This document shows positions 13,001 through 24,083 of a stretch of 64,000 nucleotides of DNA, piece by piece. The notes under the pieces are model-generated. The model was not told where the DNA came from and made no database searches. It saw only the letters and a list, made by a program, of their open reading frames with translations. The position numbers and the translations under genes are program-made. The stretch comes from Halocafeteria seosinensis (Eukaryota; Sar; Bigyra; Bicosoecida): assembly GCA_001687465.1 (NCBI GenBank), contig LVLI01000233.1, positions 62,001 through 126,000 on the forward strand. Direction: 5' to 3'. The number at the start of each line of letters is the position of its first letter. Position 1 is the stretch's first letter.

Positions 13001-13759
13001 GAGCCGGTGTCTTCGAAGACAGCCAAAGCAACTACTAGTGCGTTTGTTGTTAAACCAGAGGAGGGTTCCCATACAACAGATATCCAAGAGAAACCACTGT
13101 CCAGTGTCTACTCAGAGTGGAAACAAGCCCGTAGGTCGTCTTTGAGACGCAGTTCTTTGGATCACAATGCTGCAGAAGCGTCTTCAGGAGAAGCTGTAAC
13201 CCCTGCAGATGACCGGGCAGATGCTCGGCAGAGACCAACAAGTAGGGTTCGCCCAGAAAGTACGAATTCTACCGCTCGCGCCGCTTATACACCGAGAGAA
13301 AAGCAGCGCTCAGCTGGGGTACGGCCTGCCTCCGTGCCCAGCGAGGACAAACTTGGCAGCTCTGGCGTGGCTCGGCATGCTTCTAACAAGAACAGAGTTA
13401 CAAACAGTCTGAAAACTGTGTGCCTCGCTGGACCTCAAAACAGACAAAGATTGCAGGAAGCTCTTGATGCTATCAAGGAGGCTCCGGACCCTTCTAACTT
13501 TGTCATATTATTCCGCAGTACTGAATCTTTGCTTTATAAGGCACTTTATCGCTACAATCCTCAAGAGAGTTACATAACGAAAATCCATGGTAAGGGACCC
13601 CAGCATATCGCCGCAGCGAATCCCCGTATCCGCAAGTTTCTGAAATACAACACTGGCTCTAGGTCCTTCGAGGATTTGCCAACAAGACAAATCACAGTGA
13701 CAACAGACGGCGTATGCATAGCCCCAATTCCGAAAGGGATCGTAGAATCAAATCAATGA
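10067..13759 (+). CDS. RhoGEF (DH-PH) protein with C-terminal CAMSAP-type CKK domain
   Basis: Four exons: 10067-10255, 10351-10533, 10602-12032 and 12104-13759, all joined in phase 0 (1152 aa). DH domain, residues about 350-577: an N-terminal helix with ELFSSEVKYVKYLQEL, and the conserved third region MMPVQRIPRYLLLLKDL, which contacts Rho GTPases. PH domain about 593-755, starting LFEGYVNK and then GRNRKSKTYYCFVTNG; intron 3 falls between these strands. Residues about 755-1025 are charged and low complexity. CKK domain about 1030-1145: NxxxxxNxLKTVCLAG, FVILFRS, YKALYRY, KIHGKGP, FLKYNTGSRSF and PTRQITVTTDGV, in the order and spacing of CAMSAP/patronin C-termini. DH-PH would load GTP on Rho-family GTPases; CKK binds microtubule minus ends. 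The N-terminal 120 residues are unassigned. Confidence 0.88.
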
Positions 13760-13848
13760 AACAACCCATGTATATTGTTGTTGTTTTTACTCTTGTTACC
13801 TCTGGCGAACGGACGTTGATTACCGTCGCTCATCAAATACCTACCCAT

Positions 13849-16114
13849 TCATCTACGAGCATCTTGATGGCCGTTAAAGGCTGACTGAGTCGAAGAAGGC
13901 CAAAGATTTCCTACAGAATGGAACGGAGAACTTCCAGAGCTCGAATCTCGAGGAATTCCGTAAGCAGCTCTCGTGCTCGGAGGGTATAAACTCGACGGAG
14001 AGTTTAGAGAGTAGTCTCCCAGCCAATTGGCTCTTGGGGAATGATGGCGATGTTGAGATATTCCATCTCCATTTTGAGAGTCTTCCCGCATGAGTGACTC
14101 GTCGTCAAATGTAAATGCTTTCGGCTTACGCCCTCGCTGTTCCTCTCCGGAAGAGCGGCTTGACGCACCGCCCCCGACGGAAGACGACCCACTCAACGGT
14201 GGGAAGTGATACATATGAGAGGCTGTGGCTCCAGTATCTACTGAAAGGCCATTACTGATAGGCCCACTAGACAGTGGGTAAGGAAGTTGATACATGAAAC
14301 TCCCATTACTCGCAGCTGAAGGAGTGTCCTGAGCACCGAAGTTTGGCGGAGCCATGTATCCTCCTCTCGACGATGGCGGTTGGGGATGCAACTGTTCGTT
14401 TGGGTCGTATGGATGCGACCCTAAAGTAAAGTAATTATCACTATCGAGATAGCCGCGCACAATGAAATCATCAGCACCGCCAGTTGAATTATGAGTACCC
14501 GAGCTTCCTTCCATACTCATTGGAGGGTTAGCGGACAGAGTGGTCTGGATATCGAAGGAGTTGTACGATTCGGCAGAGCCATCCCTGGGCACAGCGACAC
14601 TGCCTGCACTGCTAGGATTCGAGCTTCCTTCTGACTGCGTCGTCGGCCGGGTCGTTTTTCGTCTTTTGGCAGAATTCTGCTCGTTCATGTGTAAGTCCTC
14701 CATATTTTGGTTCAAAGCCTTAGCATAACGACCTGCCATATTCTGCACGGCGTTATACACACTATCCGGAACCTTGTCCTTCAACAGTTCAGGGATCTTG
14801 GAGTACGTTTCCGGATCCGATAAATCCAAGGATAGGAGTTCTGCCGCTCGTACCAGTAATGCCAATACCAACTGGACATGCTTGTTGGCCCTCGTCGTTG
14901 GTGTTAGGACTGTGCCGTTAGGAGTTCTCATCACTGAAGACGTCTGTACGTTGCTAAGCTGCGATACCAAACCTTGGATTTTAGTTGGATCAAGCTCCAA
15001 GTCCGTTCTTATCGACAGGTTCGGCCTCCTCTTCTGTCCAGTTTCACCAGCCCTTCGCTTGCCTTGTCTAGTCCTCGCTCTATCTGTCGAGCCCCGTGAC
15101 TCACTAGCGTTGGTGTTTTTGTTTGATTGCGTACTTGCATTTCTCCTTGAATTATTCCTCCCAGAGCTCTTTTGCTGCTCCACCGATTTTGCAACGGCTG
15201 ACGTAATACACCGCGGAAGAGCGGATGACAAGAGTTCCTTTGAGCTAAAGTGAGAGGGCAACGAATTCTTTAGCACCTGCGAAACAAGACAAGTTGTTAT
15301 AAAAGAATGCTTCCTCTCATACATGCAACGCAGTTCTTACCGAGTAGGATCGCTGAAACGAGGCGGAATCGGACTTCGATACTGAATCTATCAGTCGACT
15401 TAAGCTGCAGAGGATAGGTAAAAGGAACGAGATGAGCTTTCACCAGCAGAAACAACGCTGATGGATCCTTACTCGATGGATTTCTTCTCCGTTTGTCTGG
15501 TACTCCTTGAGGAATTCTGAGCAACCCTTTCAGGGGTATAGAAATGATCTTGAGAGAGAGGCGAGGACATGCTGTAGCCTTCAGGATAAGACTTAGAATG
15601 GACCGACGTATGGCTGGTTGTCGCAGCACTGGCGGACTCTTCCTCTTCCTCAAGGTGTCTCGATACCTCTTTATGAATTCTTCGAACATTTCTTCGCATA
15701 GTGGAATACCAGTGGTTTTTAATCTGGTTATCCGTCCTGTATCAATTTACACGAGTGTTGAGAAATAAACAGTAAGAAATCGTATATCGTAGTGACCACC
15801 AGCTGCGGCAGCACCTACCTTCCAGGTAATAGTTTGGCTATTTCCGCCCATTTATTTCCGAATTTCTTCTGGGCATCGTAGATAATTTGTTCCTCCTCTT
15901 CTGTCCATGGCGTTCTGACAATGGCAGGGTTCAGATGATTAATCCATCGGGCTCTGCATTGTTTTCCGGAGCGTTCAATTCCGGTCTTCGCCCCCAATTC
16001 ACGGGCCACCCGGGTCCATTTCTTCGTTCCAAAGCTGTGTACTAGTTGCACAAGGGTATTATCCTCAAACGTGGACCACTTCTTACGACTTCCTCCAGCA
16101 CTGAATTCGTCCAT
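13849..16114 (-). CDS. R2R3-MYB transcription factor
   Basis: Four exons: 16114-15819, 15736-15473, 15404-15341 and 15276-13849 (683 aa). The two MYB repeats occupy about residues 10-112. R2 has the Trp triad KKWSTFEDN, KKWTRVARE and CRARWINHL. R3 has TPWTEEEEQII, NKWAEIAKLLPGR and DNQIKNHWYSTMRR. The GRTDNQIKNHW recognition helix spans intron 1 (82 nt). The rest is Ser/Asn/Gly-rich, with a basic stretch near the start of exon 4 and a helical segment (VQLVLALLVRAAELLSLDL) that could mediate protein contact. It should act as a sequence-specific nuclear transcription factor; targets cannot be inferred. The small third exon (64 nt) is supported by frame and by splice consensus on both sides. The gene converges on the RhoGEF-CKK gene with 89 bp between stops. 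Confidence 0.9.
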
Positions 16115-17534
16115 CTTGACTGAAATATCGCACAAATAAACGAAAACTCGCTAAGTGGTTCAACACTGTCTCGTTTTTCTTGCACTTCGTCGGTCTCTTT
16201 CCAGGTCTTTAGTGCATTGCAAGGGTGATTTTCTTACAGGAATACGCCAAAGGGATACTTTGACCGTGAGAGCACGTGTAGACAAGGTTAAGACAAGTGC
16301 ATAGAGGTGTTTGAAGCTCAAATCTCCTCGTGCTTGGCGGAGACCGGCTTTCAGTTGAACCTGTGGTTCTAACAGGATCTACAGTTCACAGTATTGCCAT
16401 GCAAACAACGAGGAATACTGGAATGACGAAACAGACAACACATAAACCAATACAGCGTATTGTCGTTTGGTTTCAACAGCAAATACGACAGCATGGACGT
16501 CCGTAACAAAGACGCAGGTTTGATTGTCGTGTTGCGTTTGGAGATTATGTGAATGCTTTGCTATTGCCACCACCGTCCTGAATACATTACTGATTCTGCA
16601 CGTCTGTGTAGTGCTAGTTTGGTTGCAGTGCCTGAATCAGAAGAAATCATGGTGCACCTATCGGTAGGAAGAGTGGCTTGGCTGTTCCCGTTGTACCCAG
16701 AACTTCTGGGCCAGAAGGCTTTAGTCAGTATTTACAGTAGAACCCATTATTCCAGAACACGCCAACACGAAGAGATCCAAGTTATTCCCAGCATATTTCA
16801 TATGGCGTTTATTCTATGAAGTGAAGACGATCTTACCTTTGATCAGTATCATGGATTACGGTACAATCTGACAACTGGATTACCACGGTGGGTTGTAGCC
16901 TGTTCATACCGTTTGTTGGCTGTCTACAACTGATACGGTGGATCGTGAGATTGATTTATCTTAATATATGAGCAGAGAGTCTCAAACCGAAAACCACAGC
17001 GGCGAGTTATTTCGATGATTTACAACGTCCTCCTTCGGGGGTGACATTGGAATGCAAGTCTTGGACGAAGTGGTTTCCTGTGAGCACTACTGTACAAAAC
17101 CAATGGAGACCTCGTGAGGGATACAGTCAATATGGCCAGTATAGTGTGCAGTGCTTTCCTGTGCAAAATATCTGTTAAAGTAGATTGCTCGTTGTAGCAG
17201 ATTTGGTCTCTGCCACCAGTCACGTTACGACACAGTTGCATGCCACAGGTAAGTGATCATAACGCTTATTGGATCGGCCCGAGAACGAGGTTAACAACAT
17301 AGCATAAATACAGTGAAAACTCGTAGTAGACTACCATGATAAGTTGACAAATACCGAGAATTACCCAAGGGGTGTAACCTTCACAAAGTCTTCATACACT
17401 ATCAGAGGCCATACAAGGGCCGATGATCATAGGAAATTGAAATCTACGGTGTTGTTACTGGTATTTTACTGTTTTTTAAACATAAAGCAAGACCTCAGCG
17501 AGTGTAGACTTTGACGAATGGCTTAGTAAAGGAC
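16115..17534. other. Intergenic region with no recognised gene
   Basis: These 1.4 kb lie between the divergent MYB and ankyrin genes. All reading frames are short and none shows a recognisable motif or splice-linked continuation. Promoters for both neighbours are presumably here. I found no repeat, tRNA-like or other RNA signal by eye. Confidence 0.5.
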
Positions 17535-18452
17535 ATGTCGACACGGAACCTGAAGAACAGTCAGATACACGCCGAGATGGCTTCATCTACGCAAGCTGCA
17601 GCAGGCGCACCAGCCTCTACGAAAGGACCAGTTACAGAGGAGACAACTAAGGGTACTGTAGACCCAGTATCCAGTGACACAGCTTCCACACAGGCTTCAA
17701 CTAAGACGTCAAACGAAGGCAGACATATCAGTATCCACGATGCGGCTCGAGAAGGTGATACAAATAACCTCGTGCTGTGTTTAGGCACTGTGGCAACTTC
17801 TTCAGGAGCAGATATAATTAATTCCAAAGACAAACATCGCGTAAGTGCTTGTGCTTAAGTTATATGTCGTTTGTACTGTACAAGTTAAGAGGAAAGAACA
17901 CTCATGTCACTCAACATTTGCCGACGCAGAGGACGCCTTTACATTTGGCAAGCTTCAAAGGCAATGTAGACTGTATTAAGCTTCTAGTATCAAGCGGTTC
18001 CCAGGTCAATGCGGAAGCACAGGACGGTATCACCCCCTTACAGTTTGCGGTACAATCTGGTAACCTTGAAGCAGCGAAAGAGCTCCTTCTTTCTGGGGCC
18101 AATGTCGATTGCAAGGTTAGTTTTGACTTTGGTTTCATTTGCGAGTAGATCTAGTAGTAGATCCACTTATTGAGAGTGCCAAAAGTTGCAGATGAAGAAA
18201 GGCAAAACGCCGTTAATGACTGCTGCCGCAAAGGGCCAGGACGACTTGGTTAAACTGCTACTCGAGCACCAAGCAGACATCTCTGCACAAGACAAGAGTG
18301 GAAAGAAGGCTGAAGACTATGCAAAGAAGGATAGCACGAAGCAGATATTGTCCGCTGCCTCCAAAAAGAGGTCACGTCGTGACAGCAGCGACTGGGGAGA
18401 GGAAGAACAAGATTTAACGAACGTCAAGCAACATCGACAAGAAGACAAGTGA
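17535..18452 (+). CDS. Ankyrin-repeat protein
   Basis: Three exons: 17535-17840, 17930-18115 and 18192-18452 (250 aa), with introns of 89 and 76 nt in phase 0. The first 65 residues are Ala/Ser/Thr-rich. Ankyrin repeats then run from about residue 67 to 225: a degenerate first repeat (SIHDAAREGDTNNL), then RTPLHLASFKGNVDCIKLLV, GITPLQFAVQSGNLEAAKEL and KTPLMTAAAKGQDDLVKLLL. The intron positions fall at repeat boundaries. The C-terminus has KKRSRR, a possible nuclear localisation signal. It is a protein-interaction scaffold; the partner is unknown. Confidence 0.88.
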
Positions 18453-18825
18453 TCATTTCTTTTTTTACTTAAATAGAATTATTGACCCACTTTCTTAACG
18501 TGGGTTATATCATGTAAGTTCCGCTGTGCAGTCTCTCGGCATCATACGTTTCTCTGCGAGTGTTCGGCGACTGTTCGTCCTGGTAATGTTAAAGACATAA
18601 TTTGAGAGAGTATATTGCACAAAGTTAAACTGAGAATACAAAATAGTGTCGTGTGTTATCTATTATTCACTGTAATCTTGCGTACGAAAAAGATGGTGGG
18701 CGAAAATTCTCATCCATACAAGAGTATTCTTGGCAGACAACACTCGACTCAACGTAAACAGAGTTGATACTGACGGATCCAAGTATATTCATTTTCAGCA
18801 AAACCGAGAAAAAACTTAAACTAAG

Positions 18826-19178
18826 ATGGCGTCGTCGGGGTCTCCTCTGATGGAAGCGGTAAAGGCGGGGCGACAAGAATGCCAAGACCGCGCAGAAAGA
18901 GTCGCTCAGCGTCTTGAATCATCCAAGAAGACTCCCACCAAAGAAGAAAAAGAGGGAGAGGTATGAAAGTTCATCCCATATACACAAATATAAAATGGCT
19001 CTTGGCACGTTGTCGAGGTTTTACCCTCTCTTGTTCGCTCTTGCAGAGGCCCACCACAGACCCGAAAGGGAACGCGGATACGCCTGGTTCACGAGGCCTT
19101 TCAGAGGCACTGGAAGAGCAAAAAGAACTTGTTGCCAAACGCCAGGAAGAGTTTAGCCGGAATATACGGAACCAGTAG
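18826..19178 (+). CDS. Small coiled-coil protein of unknown function
   Basis: Two exons, 18826-18960 and 19047-19178 (88 aa), joined in phase 0 over an 86-nt intron with good GTATGA and TTGCAG sites. The product is hydrophilic and strongly helical (MEAVKAGRQECQDRAERVAQRL at the start, EALEEQKELVAKRQEEFSRN at the end), so a short coiled coil is likely. I do not recognise the family. The next gene begins with a similar helix (RAEALAERL versus RAERVAQRL), which may be chance. Confidence 0.6.
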
Positions 19179-19532
19179 TGCAATACTTCATGTGGAAGCC
19201 AGAAGGGCCTGAGAAGGCTCAAAGCCTGTGCTCTTCATCACTGTCGGACGGTTGAAGGAAGAGTGGTACACAAACTCATTCACAGTTTCTTAAAGGGTTG
19301 TAGAAAGCACTCGGGGCTCCCAAAATACACAAATGTCTTTCAGAAGTCAGACAATCCAAGGAATTATCTGCCTGTGGCACCCATTGAATACACAAGCTTG
19401 ATTGTATCTTTAGCTCCATCAACGCAATTCGTTCTAGGATTCCAGGCAATTCCACTTGGACAATGGGAATTGTTAAGTACCACTGAGAACTTTGTGCCCT
19501 GTGAAAGCGGCTGATTGAATACCACAATCAGA
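19179..19532. other. Intergenic region
   Basis: 354 bp between two plus-strand genes. No coding or structural signal is visible beyond short chance frames. Confidence 0.4.
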
Positions 19533-20436
19533 ATGAGTGAACTGGAACGTGCCAAAAAGGAAGCTTCCGAGCGCCGCCACCGACGGGCTGAGGCTCTGGC
19601 TGAGCGCCTATCAGAAGGCTCCGGTCCCTCTTCCAGCGAAGGAGCATCGCCCTCAAGTAGCCCAGTATGTACCAATGATAAGTGTGTCGACGAACGTCCA
19701 TGCTTCACTCCATGCCCTCGTCCAGACCCGAAGGAACCCGCGATCAGCTTCAGCATCGGCCTCAGCATCAGCAGCGAGTGGTCGAAGTCCCAAACAAAAT
19801 ACGGACTCGTCCCTGGAAGCAGTTCTCGCTAGTGAGAGGGAGAGAGTCCAACAGCGGGTGGACAATTTTGTGAAGAAATTACTGAGCCAGTTTCAGGATG
19901 TCTCCGCTCAACCATTAGGCGACTCAGTAGTGGGATTCAAACGGCGGAGACTTCCGGACGAGGAAAATGAGGCTCAGTCCTGTAGTGCCTCCAATGTGGA
20001 CTCGAGTCTGGAGCAGCAAGGGAGGATCTTAAGCTATAGCTTTCAAGAAGCACTTCATGGATACATACAGAGAATAGTGCTATCAGAGTCGGTAGAAGAG
20101 AGACAAAGAAGTCGCTATGAACTCCTAGATATGTTCCATGATGAAGCCACGTGTCATATTAACTCGTACAATTGTACGAAAGTCGGTTTTGTTGACGCCC
20201 TTCTTACGTATTTTCAGGTGTATCATATCCAACTTGTTGTAAGTGACACAAGATACTTCCCAGAATCAGACGGCCAGAATAGAATTCGCCAACTGGGACT
20301 CCTATCATTCGGCAAGATGTGGAGTGTAAGCCTCGAAAACTCTCCCGAAGTTGACATGGAGCTTCGAATCACGCTGACGCGGCAAGAAGAAACCCAAAAA
20401 TATCTAGTCACTGAGTATATCTTCAAGCATTCGTAA
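19533..20436 (+). CDS. Uncharacterised protein with possible NTF2-like C-terminal fold
   Basis: Two exons, 19533-19664 and 19726-20436, with a 61-nt intron in phase 0 (280 aa). The intron is required: exon 1 opens with a charged helix and SSSP repeats, and its frame closes at 19832, while the long frame continues from TRRNPRSAS. The middle (residues 45-75) is Ser/Ala-rich. The last 130 residues look globular: a helix-rich part, then FHDEATCHINSY, FVDALLTYF and alternating strands ending KYLVTEYIFKHS. That pattern resembles SnoaL/NTF2-like barrels, but this is only a secondary-structure impression. No catalytic motif is evident. Its stop lies 36 bp from the coilin stop (convergent). Confidence 0.65.
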
Positions 20437-20472
20437 AGTCGATCGTGCCTGACATTTCCAGACTCGTTATTC

Positions 20473-22100
20473 TCATGACGGCGCAGGCGCAGCCCCCTGT
20501 TGAAATGCATTCAGCAACTGGGACACGCCAAGTGAACGACGACCGAAGCGAGCAGCTTGGCTAAATCCTCTGCCACCGTTATTATGCTTCGTTCTAACAC
20601 GCTGAGATTTTCTAGTTGTCGTTTCTGCTGCCTTGCTATCGCCTCTATTAGAGGCAGCATCCTTGGAGCTAGCTGCGGAACCTTCGGTGTTTTTTTTATC
20701 CAATGCCTTAGAAGGTCCATCCCATAGCTTTGGATTATAAACATTCTCCCATATAACCTCAAATGATTTCTGGGTCTTAATGCGACGCAGAGATATTGTA
20801 GTATCTGTCGGAGAATGTACATGATAGCCCTTGAGTTTTACTACAGTTTCATTCGGCGACTGCTCAACTGATTCAACAAGGCCCGCATACAATCTGGAGA
20901 TTTGCGGTACGTTTTGCGTATGATGTAATTTCAGCTCTTGGTAAGAAATCATGTCCCCCCTCTGTGGAGGTTCGCTAATTGAACGATGATCCATATACGT
21001 AACAGACTCCTCATCGGCGTCCGTCTGTTCACCTCCTCCTTGGCTTGTATTCTGCGTTCGTTCCGTTTGCCCATTCTGGGGGGCAGTAGTAGAACTTCCA
21101 TGGTTCTGAATAGGGTTTTGCGCTGGTTCTGTGGTTACACTGAGTGCGCTAGATACCTCAACTTGATCCTGGACAGAACGAGAGACTTGGTTGGAGACCA
21201 ATCCAGAAGGTTGTGGAGTGGCGGAGATGGTAGACGTAGCACCGCCGTGATCACAGTCTTGTTGTGAGCTCTGTGCAATGATCCCACCAGAAGACGTTTC
21301 CGGCCTTTCTTCTGTGTCATCTGCCGATTCAATTGCCTTTTTCGCCTTCTTTTGTTTTCTTGCAGCTTTCTTTGTAGCCTCCCTGTGTAAAGCTTTCTGT
21401 CGCAACCCCTCTTGTCGAGCTTTCCATCCCGAGGCAGGATCTCTCACATTCAGGCGAGCAATATCTCCGTCGTGCATTGTACGTATGGCGCACTCTTCAG
21501 TGCCGTCGGTAGTTGTGGGAGCTTGTTCTGTTGTCTCTGTCGCTTTCCTGGTGCTCTCATCCTCTTCCCGAGAACGCTTTCGTTTGGTTGACTTCTTCGG
21601 TTTCTGTTTTGCGGTCTCTTGGTGCTTTTCACTTTTCGGTTTACTACTAGAAGATTTTTTGAGCTTTTTTTCTACTTTGGACGACTTTTTCTTGGTCGTT
21701 GTTCGTGTCTCTGCAAGTGGCTGGACCCTCACGTTGTCTCCTTCGCGCAACACTTTGGTTGATTCCGACGCAGGAATGAACGCGGTTCCAATATACAGCT
21801 GTACATCCTGCTCAACCCCTAGGCATTCTCGAATATGCGCTTGAAGATCCCCGATCGTAGGGCACTCGGGTGGAACTCTAATACAGACTTGTGAGACTTG
21901 GTCCTCATTGCCAATTATCGTGACAAATATACGAATATCCGTAACTATGAATCCTGCAGGAGGACTGCTGTGTCTGCACCAGCAGCCAAAACACCAATAC
22001 ATGCTCTCAGAAAATGTTCCAGCAAAGAGCAGTCCTTACATATGGGGAGGTTGAGGAGAGGAACATGTGTATGCACTCACAAAGGGCGTAGACGACGCAT
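20473..22100 (-). CDS. Coilin (Cajal body scaffold)
   Basis: Two exons: a 20-nt first exon with the ATG (22100-22081) and 21973-20473 (506 aa), separated by 107 nt. Coilin organises nuclear Cajal bodies, where snRNPs and snoRNPs mature. Evidence: an N-terminal ubiquitin-like self-association domain (IFVTIIG ... CPTIGDLQAHI ... GDNVRVQPL, residues about 20-100). A long Lys/Ser/Glu-rich middle with KKKSSKVEKKLKK and KSTKRKRSREEDE nuclear signals follows. The C-terminal atypical Tudor-like domain (GDMISYQEL ... YAGLVESVEQSPNETVVKLKGY) lies at residues about 345-430. The protein ends with GRGF and RFGRRS, a modest RG-type element. The ORF could also start at an in-frame Met at 22002, but the spliced start fits better. 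It is divergent from the 22350 gene by 249 bp. Confidence 0.8.
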
Positions 22101-22349
22101 GGGGGCTCCACGGCGATAATTGAACACCCCCTCCTCCTCCTGTGTTGTACGGCGTACGCCATTGAGCAGCTCCCTGCAATGATTGAGTTGTCATTCTTAT
22201 TATTTTTCTCTATTGAATGAATATTCTATTTCTAGCAATACTTTTACGTAAGAGACCATACCTCCACGTCGAAGATATTTGAATTTTGATTGAATTGCGC
22301 TCGTACATACGGTGTTTCTTCAGCACAACGACGAATTACAATATAGAGT

Positions 22350-23123
22350 ATGGAGCCCGAGCGACTGGTGGACAGTCTGCCGTCATGGATAGAGGAGGAA
22401 ACAACGGCGCTCTTGAATGCACCGCCGGGGACACCGTTCCCACGACCTGGAGTTTCCTGTGTAGGAGGCATTTTTGATGTTTTCCACAGCAAAGAAGATG
22501 AATCTTTACCTCCCTGTGAGCGAGTTTGTTTCACATTTACCGACGCCCGAAAGTGCATCTTTGCGTTCTTGTCGCCCGAGGCGTTTAACGACCTCACTCG
22601 GCGCTGTGGGGACTCGTCGGATTGGACTTGCCTATTGTTACATTTGCTGGATTTCGAGTTTGTCTCCGTTTTGAGGAAAGGATACCCGCGAGCGGAGATA
22701 GCACTTTACATCAAGAGTTTCGAAAAGTGTGGTTTAGCTGTGCATTTTGCTGACCAAATAGGATCGGTAGAGTATATTCTGGACTGCCAGGAAGTTAAGC
22801 AGCCTTGGACTGAGATGTCAATGTCATCCAGGTATAAGATAGCGCCGCTGGCAAAAAAACTACAGTGCCCTCCTATCGGAGTATTTAAGGGAGAAGGGAA
22901 TCAACAATTGGCGCGAACCCCCTTCAAGACAGTCACTGGTGCCGAAGTAAAAAGGAAAGCAAGACTCCTTGGTGAGAAAAGGAACGAACACGAAGAAATA
23001 CCGGAAATAAGTCCTGCCTTGGAGACAAATGAAGAGGGTAAATATCGGGACCAAGGCTCAGAGAGTAGCTGTTCCGTAGAGGGCGTTGGACATTATGATA
23101 TGAGTGTGGATCCGCTCGGATGA
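22350..23123 (+). CDS. Uncharacterised single-exon protein
   Basis: A 257-residue protein from ATG 22350. I do not recognise it. The first 160 residues look folded, with alternating strand-like and helical stretches (GVSCVGGIFDVF, CERVCFTFTD, CIFAFLSPEAF, EIALYIKSFEKCGLAVHFAD) and several Cys. The last 80 residues are charged, probably disordered. There are no membrane segments or signal peptide. It is divergent from coilin, and its stop lies 162 bp from the convergent small basic gene. Confidence 0.65.
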   Translation: MEPERLVDSLPSWIEEETTALLNAPPGTPFPRPGVSCVGGIFDVFHSKEDESLPPCERVCFTFTDARKCIFAFLSPEAFNDLTRRCGDSSDWTCLLLHLLDFEFVSVLRKGYPRAEIALYIKSFEKCGLAVHFADQIGSVEYILDCQEVKQPWTEMSMSSRYKIAPLAKKLQCPPIGVFKGEGNQQLARTPFKTVTGAEVKRKARLLGEKRNEHEEIPEISPALETNEEGKYRDQGSESSCSVEGVGHYDMSVDPLG

Positions 23124-23285
23124 ATCGACCGGTAGCATTGCACAGAGTTGCTCCCTTTAGCACTAACTACTTACAGCCGTTTACTTCGAAGCAGGCTTTT
23201 CCACGGCTGATGCACTTGTGTCCTCAAGCTTTGGGTGGGCGTCCGACGAGTTCATCAATCTGGAACACAAGAAAGGGCGCAGTTC

Positions 23286-23600
23286 TTAGAGCGTACGAGA
23301 CCATTCCGTCACACAGCTATGAACATACTCTAGCATCTCTGCTTTCTCTCCTTCTTGGATCTTTTGTTTCCTGGCAATTTTCCTAAGTTGTTTTCCGGAA
23401 GGCTTCGGTCCATTCTTGATTTCATGCGATTTCGTAAACTGTTGCTGGTATGATGTTTTCTTGTTGATTCGATGTCGCCTTCGTTTTCGGTTCGCATCCC
23501 TGGATGAATTCCAGTTGCAACAAGAACATGTAAATGTGACTGATTTCCGGTAACTCAGTTCTGCTACGTACTCTTTCTTCCTGTTAATACCACGACCCAT
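23286..23600 (-). CDS. Small basic protein, possibly ribosome-biogenesis related
   Basis: A 104-residue, very basic ORF starting MGRGINRKKEY, with RKRRRHRINKK in the middle and GPKPSGKQLRKIARKQKIQ near the end. The combination of a GRG-type start, a central Arg/Lys cluster and a GKxxRKxxRxxK C-terminal helix resembles small nucleolar/basic proteins such as the C11orf98 type; that resemblance is weak and unaligned. The frame is open further upstream to 23690, so the start is uncertain. I looked for an intron but none keeps the frame. Confidence 0.5.
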   Translation of the reverse strand: MGRGINRKKEYVAELSYRKSVTFTCSCCNWNSSRDANRKRRRHRINKKTSYQQQFTKSHEIKNGPKPSGKQLRKIARKQKIQEGEKAEMLEYVHSCVTEWSRTL

Positions 23601-24083
23601 TATGTCTTTGCTCCACGTGATCGCGTGCGAGAGTGGCTCAAGCCCTAAGCTCCTTCTAAAGGTTTCGTACAGTCTCAAGAAGAACACCACAGCGCTCTAG
23701 AACTTGATTTACTTCGCACTTCCTCTCTATATATCCAAATCCTGCTGTTGTTGCTCTCTGTGTGAGGTCGCCGACTCGCCGAGGTGTCAGCGCCCAACTT
23801 CAACGTCAAGCCAAGAAAGCTCAGGTTCAACCTTCCACTTTTCTTACAGGTTCACAGCCAATATCCAAAACTGTGAAGCGGGGTGCAATTTGCCGTGCAA
23901 TGCATGCCATAAGTGGAATTGATGCATGAATGAGTGCCTACAAGACAGTCGCGAGTATCGCTGTGCCACCTGCCGGAACAATTGGTATTTCACTTGCTAG
24001 AACCGGAGAAAATTGGCTAGAGACGCAGGCCTTCAAGTTTGTTTAAACGAAACGCTATTCAGATAGAACCCTTATCAACCACG
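23601..24083. other. Intergenic region
   Basis: 483 bp between the small basic gene and paralogue F1. It contains short Cys-rich frames around 23740-23990 with no start or splice structure I can defend. It presumably includes the F1 promoter. Confidence 0.4.

Noticed and set aside
21278-21844. 188-codon plus-strand ORF
   Set aside because: Antisense shadow of the Lys/Ser-rich middle of coilin; hydrophobic Leu/Phe/Ser composition is typical of such shadows.
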